NCBI GenBank assembly: GCA_003136795.1
Contig: PLDP01000043.1
Location: 1-5,324, forward strand
DNA from: Actinomycetota bacterium
GTDB lineage: Bacteria; Actinomycetota; Thermoleophilia; Gaiellales; Gaiellaceae
Reading direction: 5' to 3'
Length of the DNA: 5,324 nucleotides
Shown here: positions 1-5,324 of the stretch, piece after piece
Layout: every line of letters begins with the position of its first letter
Position numbering within the stretch: the stretch's first letter is position 1
The notes under the pieces: model-generated
Told to the model about the DNA's origin: nothing
Database searches by the model: none
What the model saw: the letters and a program-made list of their open reading frames with translations, nothing else
Made by a program: the position numbers and the translations under genes

Positions 1-960
1 GCGCTCGTGATCGCTCTTCCTGTCGGCTCGGCCGTGGCTCGGGCGGCGTTCAGCGCGTGCGTCGTGACCGCCGCCGGCGGCGCCGACGATCCGGCGCTCG
101 ACCGCCTCTCGGTCGCCGGCCTGCGGGCGGCCGAGCTCACGGGCGTGGCGGGCCGGGTCCTGCGCGCACGTTCCCAGGCCGGCGCCGTGAGCGACCTTCG
201 GTCGTGTGCCCCGGCGGAGGCGGGCATCACGATCGGCGTCGGGTACGGGATGGCGACGGCGGTCGACCAGGTCGCGACGGAGTTCCCGCGCGCGTCGTTC
301 GCAATCGTCGGGGTCGACGTGCGGACCCTTCGGCACAGGCCGGCCAACGTCGAAGGCCTGCTGTTCAAGGACGAGGAGGCCGGCTACCTCGCCGGCTATG
401 CCGCCGGCCTGTGGGCGAAGAAGCAAGGTGGCGCGGCCGTCGGCTCGGTCGGCGCCCTCGACATCCCTCAGGTCGAGCGCGCCGTCGCCGGATTCCGCTT
501 CGGCGCGACGCGCGCCGCTCCCGGGATCAGGACGCTGAACGGGTACTCCGGCGGCTTTGCGGTCCCCGCGAACTGCGAGCAGCAGGCGCTCGCCCAGATC
601 GCCGAGGGCTCCGTCGTCGAGTTCCAGGTCGCCGGTCCGTGCGGAGCCGGCGTCTTCGCCGCCGCGCGCGCGAAGCGGACGGCGGCGATCGGCTTCGGCG
701 CCGACCAGTCGTCCTTCGGCCCGTTCGTGCTGACGAGCGCGCTCGAGCGGGCCGATCACGCGGTCGAGGACGCGGTGCGCAGCGCGCGGGCCGGGCAGTT
801 TCCGGGCGGCGTCAACGTGATTCTCGGCGTCCAACGTGGCGGCATCGGCTACGGCACGTGGAGTCCACGGGTGCCCGCGTCGATCAGAAAAGCGGTGAGC
901 GCGCAGTACGCGCTCCTGAAGGCCGGCCGGATCACCGGGATTCCGACGACACTCCCGTGA
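1..960 (+). CDS. BMP/PnrA-family ABC transporter substrate-binding protein (5' end cut by window edge)
   Basis: Extracytoplasmic binding protein of the BMP (basic membrane protein / PnrA) family, which delivers nucleosides or related ligands to an ABC importer. The frame is open from base 1. A GTG at 7 could start it, but the residues after it (IALPVGSAVARA) are the hydrophobic part of a signal peptide with no basic n-region, so the true start is probably a few codons upstream. Numbering from GTG 7: first strand and loop CVVTAAGGADD at 18-28; VGYG then FAIVG near 98; the family signature NVEGLLFKDEEAGYLAGYAAGLW at 114-136 (shown here only to locate it); FQVAGPCG around 206-213; GFGADQ at 229-234; a conserved-looking tail with WSPRVPASIR. 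Cysteines 18, 67, 190 and 212 could form two disulfides. Against the usual TDTGGINDKSFN loop, the Phe is Leu31 and the Asn is Asp32; the first Asp of the D-x-DQ motif is Gly231; the Lys of the TS-x-x-K motif is Glu247. Family assignment is firm; ligand is unknown. A second BMP-like gene follows after 33 bases. Confidence 0.9.
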   Translation, partial: ALVIALPVGSAVARAAFSACVVTAAGGADDPALDRLSVAGLRAAELTGVAGRVLRARSQAGAVSDLRSCAPAEAGITIGVGYGMATAVDQVATEFPRASFAIVGVDVRTLRHRPANVEGLLFKDEEAGYLAGYAAGLWAKKQGGAAVGSVGALDIPQVERAVAGFRFGATRAAPGIRTLNGYSGGFAVPANCEQQALAQIAEGSVVEFQVAGPCGAGVFAAARAKRTAAIGFGADQSSFGPFVLTSALERADHAVEDAVRSARAGQFPGGVNVILGVQRGGIGYGTWSPRVPASIRKAVSAQYALLKAGRITGIPTTLP

Positions 961-978
961 CCGCCGGCGCGGCGCGAG

Positions 979-984
979 TACGTT
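979..984 (+). promoter_or_regulatory. Candidate -10 box TACGTT for the divergent BMP-like lipoprotein gene
   Basis: TACGTT fits the TAnnnT -10 consensus and lies 9 bases before ATG 994, where transcription would begin at or very near the start codon. The 33-base gap holds no Shine-Dalgarno sequence, so a leaderless mRNA is plausible. A weak -35-like GTGACC (957-962) overlaps the stop of the upstream gene with a 16-base spacer. This is a sequence match only. Confidence 0.45.
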
Positions 985-993
985 TACTCCTTG

Positions 994-1854
994 ATGCGGC
1001 TGGGAGCGGCACTCGGTCTCGTCCTCGCCCTGCTCGGAGCGGGGTGCGGTGGCGTCCGCCAGGCCACCGTGACCACGACGACGACGGTGGCCAAGCGGGC
1101 GGCACGGTCGCCCAGCGGCCTGCGGGTTGGGGTCGTCGGGCCGCTTTTGCTCGCTGCTCCGGGTGTCGTCCCGAAACGGGGAACGCTCACCGGGCTGGAC
1201 ACATCGCTCGTGCTCGTCTCGGCGCACGCGTACGGCGTTGCCGCCGTTTCGGCTGCGGCGCGGGCGCGTCCCGCAGCGCATTTCGCACTCGTCGGCGCGA
1301 GCACGAAGGGCGACCGCGCGCCGAACCTCGTCGGGCTGGTGCTGAACGACGACCAGGCCGCGCTGATTGCCGGCTACGTGGCCGGCCTCGTTGCCGCAGA
1401 CGCAGGCACGAGGGAGCCCCGCGTCGCGTGGGTCGGCCCGGTCGAGAACGCGCTCGCCGGCGCGTTCGCACGAGGCGTCCACCGCGCCTGGCCGGGCGCG
1501 GTGGTGCTCGATGAGTGGTCCCGCTCGATCCCGGGGCGGTGCAAGGAAGCGGCCCTCGCAGCGATCGGGCGGGGTGCGATGGTCGTGATGGCGCACGGCG
1601 GCCTGTGCGCGAAGGCGGCGATCGCGGGCGCGCACGAGCAGAACCTGCCCGGGCTCCGGCTCGGAGAGTTCGAGTTTCCGGACGTCGTGGCGAACTTCGT
1701 CGCGCGCGATGCCGCGGCGGGTGTCTTCCACGGCGGCGAAGACATCTTCTTCGGCGCGGCGAGCGGCGCGATCGGCATCGGCGCGGTCGATCCGCTCATC
1801 CCGTTGACGACGCTCGGGCGCGCGCGGGCCGCCGTGCCGGACCTCACGAGGTAG
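994..1854 (+). CDS. Divergent BMP-like substrate-binding lipoprotein
   Basis: A 286-residue predicted lipoprotein. Residues 1-18 are a lipoprotein signal peptide (MRLGAALGLVLALLGAGC) with lipobox LGAGC and lipidated Cys18, followed by a Thr-rich linker (about 25-32). I chose ATG 994; a TTG at 991 directly precedes it. The body resembles the BMP fold: RVGVVGP near 44-50 as first strand, HFALVG near 96-101, and the family signature region 111-134 (NLVGL...DD..A...AGY.AGL.A), matching residues 114-136 of the upstream protein. Cys183 and Cys205 have the same C-x21-C spacing as Cys190/Cys212 there. It differs strongly otherwise: only about 52 residues separate the first strand from the FALVG strand, against about 80 upstream, so one beta-alpha unit of the N-terminal lobe seems absent. 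The GG-x-x-D-x-SFN loop is missing, the FQVAG Phe is Met199, and the WSPRVP tail is lost. It may be a second ligand-specific receptor, an accessory or sensor lipoprotein, or a decaying duplicate; the intact frame and lipobox argue against a pseudogene. Confidence 0.8.
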   Translation: MRLGAALGLVLALLGAGCGGVRQATVTTTTTVAKRAARSPSGLRVGVVGPLLLAAPGVVPKRGTLTGLDTSLVLVSAHAYGVAAVSAAARARPAAHFALVGASTKGDRAPNLVGLVLNDDQAALIAGYVAGLVAADAGTREPRVAWVGPVENALAGAFARGVHRAWPGAVVLDEWSRSIPGRCKEAALAAIGRGAMVVMAHGGLCAKAAIAGAHEQNLPGLRLGEFEFPDVVANFVARDAAAGVFHGGEDIFFGAASGAIGIGAVDPLIPLTTLGRARAAVPDLTR

Positions 1855-1857
1855 GCT
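1852..1857 (+). promoter_or_regulatory. Candidate -10 box TAGGCT built on the stop codon of the preceding gene
   Basis: TAGGCT matches TAnnnT; its first three bases are the TAG stop of the divergent lipoprotein gene. It lies 11 bases before GTG 1869 of the first permease. The intervening GCGGCCGCAC-type sequence has no Shine-Dalgarno, so either a near-leaderless transcript or reinitiation after the upstream stop would be needed. No convincing -35 hexamer is visible at normal spacing. Support is weaker than for the other two boxes. Confidence 0.3.
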
Positions 1858-1868
1858 CGCGGCCGCAC

Positions 1869-3107
1869 GTGAGCGACTTCGAGGCCGACGAGCTCGATCA
1901 GGAGCCGGTGGCGGGCGTCCCACCGACCCCGCAGCAGCACTTCCCCTCGCGGTTCGACGGCGCGAAGGGCGTCGTGACGCCGCTGATCACGACCGTCGTC
2001 GCCTTCCTCGTTGGCGGCCTCGTCGTCGCGCTCACCGGCAAGGACCCAGTTCGGGTCTACCACGCGATCTACGAGGGCACCGGTGTCGGCTGGCTCTTCC
2101 AGGTCGGCAACCACTCGGCGCGGATCCCGTTTGAGACCGGCCACATGTGGTTCCCGTGGGACACCGCTTCGGTCGCCGCCGGGAACCTGCAGCAGACGCT
2201 GCTCGTCACGACCCCGATCGTCCTGACGGCGCTCGCGGTCGCGTTCGCGTTCCGCTGCGGCATGTTCAACATCGGCGGCCAGGGCCAGTACGTGGCCGGG
2301 ACGATCTTCGCCGTCTGGCTGGGCTCGTCGTTCGCCTCGCTCGACCCGTGGCTGCACGTGACCCTCTGCCTCGTCGCCGGAGCGCTCGCCGGCGCCGTCT
2401 GGGCCGGGATCGCCGGGATCCTCAAGGCGACGGTCGGCGCCCACGAGGTGATCTCGACGATCATGCTCAACTGGACCGCGATCTGGGTGGGCTCCTACCT
2501 CTTCGGCGAAGGCGGCCCGCTGCAGGGCGCGCAGGTCTCGATCCCGGACTCGAACAACATCGTCGACGGCGCGAAGCTGCCGGTCTTCTGGGGCCTGAAG
2601 CTCCTGCAAGGCCTCTCGATCGGGATCTTCATCGCGATCGCGATGCTCGTCGTCTACTGGATCCTCGTGAACCGCACGACCCTCGGGTTTGCCGTGCGCG
2701 CCGTCGGGTTCAACCCTGAGGCCGCGCGGTACGGCGGCATCTCGGTGGCCCGGAACTACTTCGTCGCGATGGCGATCGCGGGCGGGTTTGCAGGTCTCGC
2801 CGGCGCGATCGACATCACCGGCTGGGAGTACCAGATCGGTCCGGCCGACATCCAGGCGAACCAGATCGGCTTCATCGGCCTGGCCGCCGCGCTACTCGGG
2901 CGAAACACGGCGATCGGCGCCGGCTTTGCATCGCTCCTCTTCGGCGCGCTGATCACCGGCACCTCGAGCCGGCAGCTCGACCCGAGCATCTTCCGCCCGG
3001 ATCTCGCCGGGAACCTCACGACGATCATCCAGGGGCTCGTCGTCCTCTTCGTAGGGCTCAACCTGGGCGGCCTCTGGGCATGGTTGCGGCGCAGGAGGCG
3101 CGCATGA
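1869..3107 (+). CDS. ABC transporter permease, BMP-associated nucleoside/sugar type (NupP/YufP-like)
   Basis: Inner-membrane permease of the BPD_transp_2 family, 412 residues from GTG 1869; it would form one half of the channel with the next gene. Residues 1-33 are a polar, acidic cytoplasmic tail; the first helix is about 36-56, followed by the typical TGKDPVRVY stretch. A helix at about 110-128 leads into FNIGGQGQ (133-140), a hallmark of these permeases (usually fNIGaeGQ). GAHEVISTIMLN (190-201) is the usual G-x-x-EVI-x-T-x-MLN motif. RAVGFNPEAARYGGIS (277-292) is the cytoplasmic loop expected to contact the ATPase. The C-terminus ends in a run of arginines, fitting a cytoplasmic end. The frame is open further upstream, but there it only shadows the lipoprotein gene. 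GTG 1869 is chosen because it follows the TAG at 1852 and gives a sensible N-terminus; GTG 1908, with AGGAG only 3 bases away, is a weaker alternative. All core motifs are intact. Substrate is inferred from the family only. Confidence 0.9.
   Translation: MSDFEADELDQEPVAGVPPTPQQHFPSRFDGAKGVVTPLITTVVAFLVGGLVVALTGKDPVRVYHAIYEGTGVGWLFQVGNHSARIPFETGHMWFPWDTASVAAGNLQQTLLVTTPIVLTALAVAFAFRCGMFNIGGQGQYVAGTIFAVWLGSSFASLDPWLHVTLCLVAGALAGAVWAGIAGILKATVGAHEVISTIMLNWTAIWVGSYLFGEGGPLQGAQVSIPDSNNIVDGAKLPVFWGLKLLQGLSIGIFIAIAMLVVYWILVNRTTLGFAVRAVGFNPEAARYGGISVARNYFVAMAIAGGFAGLAGAIDITGWEYQIGPADIQANQIGFIGLAAALLGRNTAIGAGFASLLFGALITGTSSRQLDPSIFRPDLAGNLTTIIQGLVVLFVGLNLGGLWAWLRRRRRA
3093..3098 (+). promoter_or_regulatory. 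Ribosome binding site AGGAGG that fixes the start of the second permease
   Basis: A perfect AGGAGG lies 5 bases before ATG 3104, inside the last codons of the first permease. It decides for ATG 3104 over the in-frame ATG at 3080, which has no such site. It is the only strong Shine-Dalgarno upstream of any start in the window. Confidence 0.8.
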
Positions 3108-4306
3108 GCCGGTGGACGAGCCCGCGCGCGGTTGGCGTCGCCGGCATCGTGCTCGGAGCGGCCGCGTTCTGGCTCGCGCTGCCGCCGCTTGCCGCGCGCA
3201 CGGCCGTCCTGCCGATCGCGATCGGCATCCTCGCGATCGCGGCGGGCATCTGGGCCTCGTCGCGCGAGTCGCGCCGCGCCGGCGGAGGCGCGATCGCCGC
3301 CGGCCTCCTCGGCATCGGCTTCGGCGTCCTCGCGACGCGCTCGTCGTCCGCGCACCTCGACAGCGTCGTCGTCTGGAGCACCCTGTTTGCGGCCACGCTG
3401 CGCTACGCGACGCCGCTGACCTTCGCCGCGATCGGCGGCCTCTTCTGCGAGCGCAGCGGCGTCGTGAACGTGGCGCTGGAGGGCATGCTGCTCACGGGCG
3501 CGTTCTTCGGCATCTGGGGCGCAATCTGGGCGCACACGTGGGCGGGCAGCTTCGCCTGGGTGATCGGCCTCGCCGCGGCGGCGCTCGCCGGCATGGCGCT
3601 CGCCGCCATCCACGCCGTGTGGACGATCACGTTCAAGGTCGACCAGATCATCTCGGGAACGGCGCTCAACTTCCTTGCGCTCGGCACCACCGGGTACCTG
3701 TTTGTGGACAAGTACGGCGACACGGGGACTCCGGGTAACGTCCCGGCGTACGGAATCCCGGACATCCACCTTCATTTCCTGCAGAACTGGACTTTCATCG
3801 GACCGATCCTCGGCCAGCTCAACTTGATGATCTGGCTGTCGTTCGTGCTGCTCGTCGCGACGTCCGTGTTCGTCTTTCGAACACCGTGGGGCCTGCGCCT
3901 CCGCGCGGTCGGTGAGCATCCGCGCGCCGCGGACACCGTCGGCATCTCGGTCTACAAGGTCCGGTACATCGCGGTGATCTCGTCCGGTGCGATCGCGGCG
4001 ATGGGTGGGGCGTACCTGTCGCTCGGCTTCGTGCACTCGTTCAACGAGGGCATGACCAACGGCACCGGCTTCATCGGTCTCGCGGCGCTCGTCTTCGGCA
4101 AGTGGCGCCCGTTCCCGACGTGGGGAGCGGCCCTGCTCTTCGGCTTCTCGAGCGCGCTCGCCGACCGGCTGCCGGCTGCCTACGGCAACCAGTGGGGCAC
4201 GCTCTTTCAGGCGCTGCCGTACCTGCTCACGCTGATCGCGGTGGCCGGCGTGATCGGCCGCTCGATCGGGCCCGCGGCTTCCGGGCGGCCGTATGCCAGG
4301 CAATAG
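3104..4306 (+). CDS. ABC transporter permease, BMP-associated nucleoside/sugar type (NupQ/YufQ-like), with N-terminal extension
   Basis: Second BPD_transp_2 permease, 400 residues, partner of the preceding gene. ATG 3104 overlaps the upstream stop as ATGA and has a perfect AGGAGG, which indicates translational coupling and equal expression. Core motifs: ERSGVVNVALEGM at 116-128, VDQIISGTALN at 179-189 (counterpart of the EVI...MLN motif), and RTPWGLRLRAVGEHPRAAD at 259-277, the loop expected to dock on the ATPase. The family core usually starts close to the stretch that here is WSTLFAATLRYATPL (91-105). About 85 residues precede it, with three extra hydrophobic segments at about 9-27, 34-51 and 62-78, separated by an Arg-rich loop (54-58). 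Classical YufQ-type permeases are, from memory, about 300-320 residues; I believe longer forms occur in actinobacteria. No core residue looks damaged. The next gene begins inside its last codons. Function is firm, substrate is not. Confidence 0.9.
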   Translation: MSRWTSPRAVGVAGIVLGAAAFWLALPPLAARTAVLPIAIGILAIAAGIWASSRESRRAGGGAIAAGLLGIGFGVLATRSSSAHLDSVVVWSTLFAATLRYATPLTFAAIGGLFCERSGVVNVALEGMLLTGAFFGIWGAIWAHTWAGSFAWVIGLAAAALAGMALAAIHAVWTITFKVDQIISGTALNFLALGTTGYLFVDKYGDTGTPGNVPAYGIPDIHLHFLQNWTFIGPILGQLNLMIWLSFVLLVATSVFVFRTPWGLRLRAVGEHPRAADTVGISVYKVRYIAVISSGAIAAMGGAYLSLGFVHSFNEGMTNGTGFIGLAALVFGKWRPFPTWGAALLFGFSSALADRLPAAYGNQWGTLFQALPYLLTLIAVAGVIGRSIGPAASGRPYARQ

Positions 4307-4622
4307 CCGCACCGCCCGCGCGGCCGTGCTCTTCGGCGCGCTGGCGGTGCTTGCGATCCCGGGAGCGGTGTTCGGCTCACGCCTCGTGCACGGGGTGACG
4401 CTGCTGCACGCGCTCTACGCCGCCGTGCCGGCCGCCTGCCTGCTCGGGCTCGTCGCGGTCGCCTCGGCCCGCCGGGCCCGCTTCGCGGCGGCTCGAAGCG
4501 TCCGGCCGGACGCGACCGGGCCCGTCCGCGTCGCGCGGCTGCTCGCCTGGGCCGGGCTGTACGTGGGGATCACGGCCGCCCTCGCGCTGGGCGTGTACGG
4601 CGCGCTCCGCTGGGCGCAGTAG
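4293..4622 (+). CDS. Small membrane protein with three predicted helices, unknown function
   Basis: I do not recognise a characterised family. The product is 109 residues with hydrophobic segments at about 10-28, 37-57 and 83-105. Loop 58-82 carries eight arginines, and with Arg6 and Arg9 the positive-inside rule puts the N-terminus and this loop in the cytoplasm and the C-terminus (LRWAQ) outside. ATG 4293 lies 14 bases inside the end of the second permease, in another frame, and no good Shine-Dalgarno precedes it, so expression probably depends on coupling to the permease. Codon use and GC content resemble the neighbours, so it reads as a real gene. Placement suggests an accessory of the importer, but it could equally belong functionally with the rodZ gene 36 bases downstream. 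No catalytic motif or cysteine pair is visible; the single Cys is residue 49, inside helix two. Confidence 0.7.
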   Translation: MPGNSRTARAAVLFGALAVLAIPGAVFGSRLVHGVTLLHALYAAVPAACLLGLVAVASARRARFAAARSVRPDATGPVRVARLLAWAGLYVGITAALALGVYGALRWAQ

Positions 4623-4643
4623 CCGACGGAGGCACGTGGCGGC

Positions 4644-4649
4644 TACGCT
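4644..4649 (+). promoter_or_regulatory. Candidate -10 box TACGCT for rodZ
   Basis: TACGCT fits TAnnnT and lies 9 bases before GTG 4659, the same box-to-start distance as TACGTT before ATG 994. No Shine-Dalgarno stands between box and start, so a leaderless rodZ mRNA is plausible. Only a poor -35-like CCGACG (4623-4628, 15-base spacer) is visible. It suggests rodZ is transcribed separately from the importer genes. Confidence 0.45.
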
Positions 4650-4658
4650 TCGGGGGCC

Positions 4659-5324
4659 GTGTTCGAGATTGGCAACAGCCTTCGTGAAGCACGCATGCGC
4701 AGAGAGGTCGACTTCGCGCAGGCCGAGCTTGCGACGAAGATTCGCGGGAAATACCTCCGCGCCCTCGAGGAGGAGCAGTTCGACGTGCTTCCGGCGCAGA
4801 CCTACGTCAAGGGGTTCCTGCGCACCTACGCCGAGTATCTGGGCCTCGACGGGCAGCTGTACGTCGACGAGTACAACTCGCGCTTCGTCGGCGCGTCCGA
4901 CGAGCACGAGCCGCGGACCCGCCGTTCCGCGGCGCGTCCGCAGCGGCGGCATCGGCGCATCGAGACGAACGTGGTGCTCTTCGCGCTGGCCGCGGTCGCC
5001 GTTCTCATGATCGTGATCATCTCTGCGTGGAAGGCGGGCGGCGGCACGCCGCCGGCGAAGTCGCAGAAGACGCCGTCGGCCGTGAAGCACCGTGCGCCTG
5101 CCGCGCTCCTGACGCTCACCGCCCTGCGCGGCTCGGCGCTCGTGGCTGCTCATCGCGGCAACGCATCCGGCACCTTGGTCTACGCCGGGACGATTCAGAA
5201 GGGCCACTCGGTCGTGCTCCGCGGCAGCCGTCTCTGGCTGCAGATCGACTCGCCCGAGAACCTGCGCATTCAGGTGCGCGGCAAGCTCGTGCACGTGCCC
5301 GGCCTGAAGCCGCGCGTGATCATC
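4659..5324 (+). CDS. rodZ: RodZ-like cell-shape protein: HTH_25 domain, membrane helix, C-terminal domain (3' end beyond window)
   Basis: The frame is open from GTG 4659 to the last base (222 codons) with no stop, so the gene continues outside the window. Residues 1-76 form the RodZ-type helix-turn-helix domain: IGNSLREAR (4-12), KIRGKYLRALEEEQFDVLP (27-45), YVKGFLRTYAEYLGL (49-63). In characterised RodZ this cytoplasmic domain binds MreB through its last helices; here the aromatic positions Phe53 and Tyr57 are kept. An Arg-rich stretch (86-100) precedes one membrane helix (about 104-124). A Gly/Pro/Lys linker (126-148) follows, then the start of the extracytoplasmic RodZ C-terminal (DUF4115-like) beta domain from about 150, including the GTLVYAGTIQKG turn and a VRGK-x-VHVPG strand pair near 206-215. 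GTG 4659 is the only start codon between the upstream in-frame TAG (4620) and the domain. The HTH domain of this family is not usually a DNA-binding regulator. Family call is firm; whether the host has MreB cannot be seen. Confidence 0.88.
   Translation, partial: MFEIGNSLREARMRREVDFAQAELATKIRGKYLRALEEEQFDVLPAQTYVKGFLRTYAEYLGLDGQLYVDEYNSRFVGASDEHEPRTRRSAARPQRRHRRIETNVVLFALAAVAVLMIVIISAWKAGGGTPPAKSQKTPSAVKHRAPAALLTLTALRGSALVAAHRGNASGTLVYAGTIQKGHSVVLRGSRLWLQIDSPENLRIQVRGKLVHVPGLKPRVII

Noticed and set aside
49..60. A lipobox-like FSAC in the first receptor, suggesting a lipoprotein.
   Set aside because: The Cys is followed directly by the first beta strand, an Arg lies within the preceding hydrophobic stretch, and the Cys is better explained as a partner of Cys67; an Ala-x-Ala type cleavage just before it is more likely.
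1066..1089. Short ACG-type tandem repeat after the lipobox of the second receptor.
   Set aside because: It encodes a Thr-rich linker behind the lipid anchor, which is common in lipoproteins and needs no other explanation.
57..1514. A 485-codon plus-strand frame across both receptor genes.
   Set aside because: Its translation is an Arg/Gly-rich, low-complexity shadow of the receptor frames with no recognisable domain.
1804..1809. TTGACG, a good -35-like hexamer near the end of the second receptor gene.
   Set aside because: It is 42 bases from the TAGGCT box, far outside the usual 16-18, and encodes ordinary residues of the receptor.
1859..1866. Palindrome GCGGCCGC in the gap between the second receptor and the first permease.
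   Set aside because: Too short and too GC-rich to be a terminator, with no T-run; expected by chance in such composition.
3080..3103. Earlier in-frame ATG at 3080 for the second permease.
   Set aside because: No ribosome site precedes it and it would overlap the upstream gene by 28 bases; ATG 3104 has AGGAGG and the ATGA overlap.
1618..3996. Six perfect copies of the palindrome GCGATCGC (at 1618, 2634, 2772, 3233, 3290, 3989), more than base composition alone would predict.
   Set aside because: Every copy is in frame as Ala-Ile-Ala (GCG/ATC/GC-) in Ala/Ile-rich membrane or hydrophobic segments, so codon preference explains it; there is no positional pattern suggesting a repeat element or protein site.
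1374..4312. Long open frames on the minus strand (1374-2609 and 2756-4312).
   Set aside because: They lie antisense to permeases and receptors with clear family motifs, and their translations are Arg/Asp/Glu/Ala-rich without domains, as expected from GC-rich third positions on the opposite strand.
4636..5010. A 124-codon open frame starting at GTG 4636 near the right end.
   Set aside because: It is out of frame with the RodZ domain sequence, which occupies the frame starting at 4659 and shows clear HTH_25 and membrane-helix features.

Overview
The window is a compact, GC-rich stretch (roughly 70% G+C by eye) in which every credible gene lies on the + strand and gaps are at most a few tens of bases. 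Base composition, GTG/ATG starts, TAnnnT boxes placed just upstream of starts that lack a Shine-Dalgarno, and the style of the proteins (BMP-type binding protein with paired cysteines, actinobacterial-type RodZ) suggest a high-GC actinobacterium. My best guess is the Thermoleophilia (Gaiella/Solirubrobacter-like); this is inference, as there is no rRNA or taxonomic marker gene here.

Layout: (1) 1-960, a BMP/PnrA-family ABC substrate-binding protein, cut at its 5' end by the window edge. (2) 994-1854, a second, shorter and much more divergent BMP-like lipoprotein. (3) 1869-3107 and (4) 3104-4306, two inner-membrane permeases of the BMP-associated (nucleoside/simple-sugar type, BPD_transp_2) ABC family, overlapping by ATGA. 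(5) 4293-4622, an unrecognised 109-residue membrane protein with three predicted helices, overlapping the second permease by 14 bases. (6) 4659 to the window end, a RodZ-like protein (N-terminal HTH_25 domain, one membrane helix, start of the extracytoplasmic C-terminal domain) that runs off the right edge without a stop.

Genes 1-4 look like the binding and membrane parts of one importer of the family whose characterised members take up nucleosides (Bacillus NupNOPQ, Lactococcus BmpA-NupABC, Treponema PnrA). The ATPase that must power it is not in the window; it would have to lie upstream or elsewhere. Both binding proteins have lost several residues typical of the purine-nucleoside site, while the permeases look ordinary, so the ligand should not be assumed. 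The 109-residue gene is physically coupled to the permeases. rodZ has its own TAnnnT box and is probably a separate transcription unit for cell shape or envelope functions.

I see no mobile element, CRISPR, tRNA/rRNA or convincing intrinsic terminator. Nothing here amounts to a clearly new system. The points most worth a second look are the pair of divergent binding proteins sharing an exactly spaced cysteine pair, the likely leaderless promoters (one apparently built on the preceding gene's stop codon), and the coupled small membrane protein.
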